From: Hyperoplus lanceolatus
Lineage: Eukaryota > Chordata > Actinopteri > Uranoscopiformes > Ammodytidae
Length of the DNA stretch: 64,000 nucleotides
Direction: 5' to 3'
Assembly (NCBI GenBank): GCA_026929865.2
Contig: CM049406.2
Coordinates: 24,958,001 to 25,022,000 of the forward strand
Part shown: in pieces, positions 63,422-64,000 of the stretch
Numbering within the stretch: position 1 is the stretch's first letter
How the letters are laid out: every line of letters starts with the position of its first letter
Translations under genes and position numbers: made by a program
Notes under the pieces: model-generated
The model's database searches: none
The model's input: only the letters and a program-made list of their open reading frames with translations
Told to the model about the DNA's origin: nothing

Positions 63422-63537
63422 GCGAGTGAGTGAGTAAGTGAGTGAGTGCACGTGTGTGAGTGAGTGCACGTGTGTGAGTGAGTGCACGTGTGCGTGCGTG
63501 CGTGCGTGCGTGCGTGCATGCGTGTGTGTTTGTGTAT
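63366..63537. repeat. Compound (GT)n / (GAGT)n / (GCGT)n repeat
   Basis: A GT array (63366-63416) is followed by GAGT units, then three copies of a GAGTGAGTGCACGTGTGT-like 20-bp unit, then a GCGT array and GT again. Confidence 0.95.
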
Positions 63538-64000
63538 GTGCCTCCAATATAAAACTGTGTAATTGTGCCCCTGGTTGACCGCCTGGCATTTGGTTGTTTC
63601 AGATGGGGGGTCTATTCCATGAGGAAATGTCACAACGGCTCTATGGCTAAGACCAACGCTATCTGAAGCTTTTGATTTAAGGCCGGAGAATGATTAGGTA
63701 GCTTATATCCAGTTGGTAACAAAGTTGTTCCGGAGGCAGAGGAAAACAAGCAGACACAAAAAAGGTGGGGTATGACAGATAATACTGTAAATAGTTCTGG
63801 GGAGATAGAAGTGACATAAGATAGAGGAAAAGAAAACTTAACGAAAAGAGGAAGCACTAGGTTTCTTTTCAGGCAAACTCGCATGGAGCCAAGGATAGTT
63901 AAAAAGGCCTTTAATAGTTAGGGCATATCAGATAAAGGTTTAAAAAAGACGACTAGTTTGGACCCCCACTGGGTCTTCTACAGTAAGAGTAAACTGCTGT

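Larger units (their letters stand above)
56302..64000 (-). other. ctnnd2: ctnnd2 intron upstream of exon a (partial)
   Basis: This is intron from the acceptor AG at 56302-56303 to the right window edge. It contains an element with an 11-bp flanking repeat (56639-57085), a MITE copy (59312-59625), and CT, CA and GT arrays from 60570 to 63540. I searched for the preceding exon by its expected SETETTSAILASVKEQ-like sequence and saw none. The stretches 57100-59300, 59640-60550 and 61650-63350 hold no feature I can support. Confidence 0.75.

Overview
This is vertebrate genomic DNA, almost certainly from a ray-finned (teleost) fish. It has no bacterial-type gene density, is dominated by AT-rich introns with very long (CA)n/(GT)n tracts, and carries several short DNA-transposon families typical of fish. 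The only gene I can support is one gene on the minus strand, delta-2 catenin (ctnnd2; neural p120-family catenin, called NPRAP or delta-catenin in mammals). I could not decide between teleost paralogues ctnnd2a and ctnnd2b.

Nine consecutive coding exons were placed from splice-site consensus, phase continuity and similarity to mammalian CTNND2 as I remember it. In transcript order they are 56301-56189, 26430-26396, 23762-23655, 11939-11788, 11041-10868, 8354-8209, 7725-7490, 6315-6184 and 3142-2899. They total 1340 nt (446 codons plus 2 nt) and every junction keeps the reading frame. They encode the N-terminal coiled coil and the long Ser/Pro/Tyr-rich linker, up to the IQKDPR motif just before the armadillo repeats. 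The start codon exon(s) lie beyond position 64000. The armadillo repeats and C-terminal PDZ-binding tail lie beyond position 1.

Layout: 1-2898 is intron; 2899-11939 holds seven closely spaced exons; 11940-23654 is an intron rich in microsatellites and nested transposons; 23655-26430 holds one exon and a 35-nt microexon; 26431-56188 is a 29.8-kb intron; 56189-56301 is the coiled-coil exon, wedged between two microsatellites; 56302-64000 is intron. The introns contain at least two hAT-type elements with perfect 8-bp target duplications, two long palindromic foldback elements, a three-level nest of transposons (21045-22239), an unusual 2.5-kb element with inverted ends and a degenerate internal minisatellite (38827-41295), and more than twenty long simple repeats.

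I found no tRNA, rRNA, CRISPR array, second protein gene or promoter that I could support. The most interesting observations are splicing-related: a microexon whose skipping gives an immediate stop, an exon whose polypyrimidine tract is itself a CT microsatellite and whose donor is followed by a UG microsatellite, and the composite and nested mobile elements.
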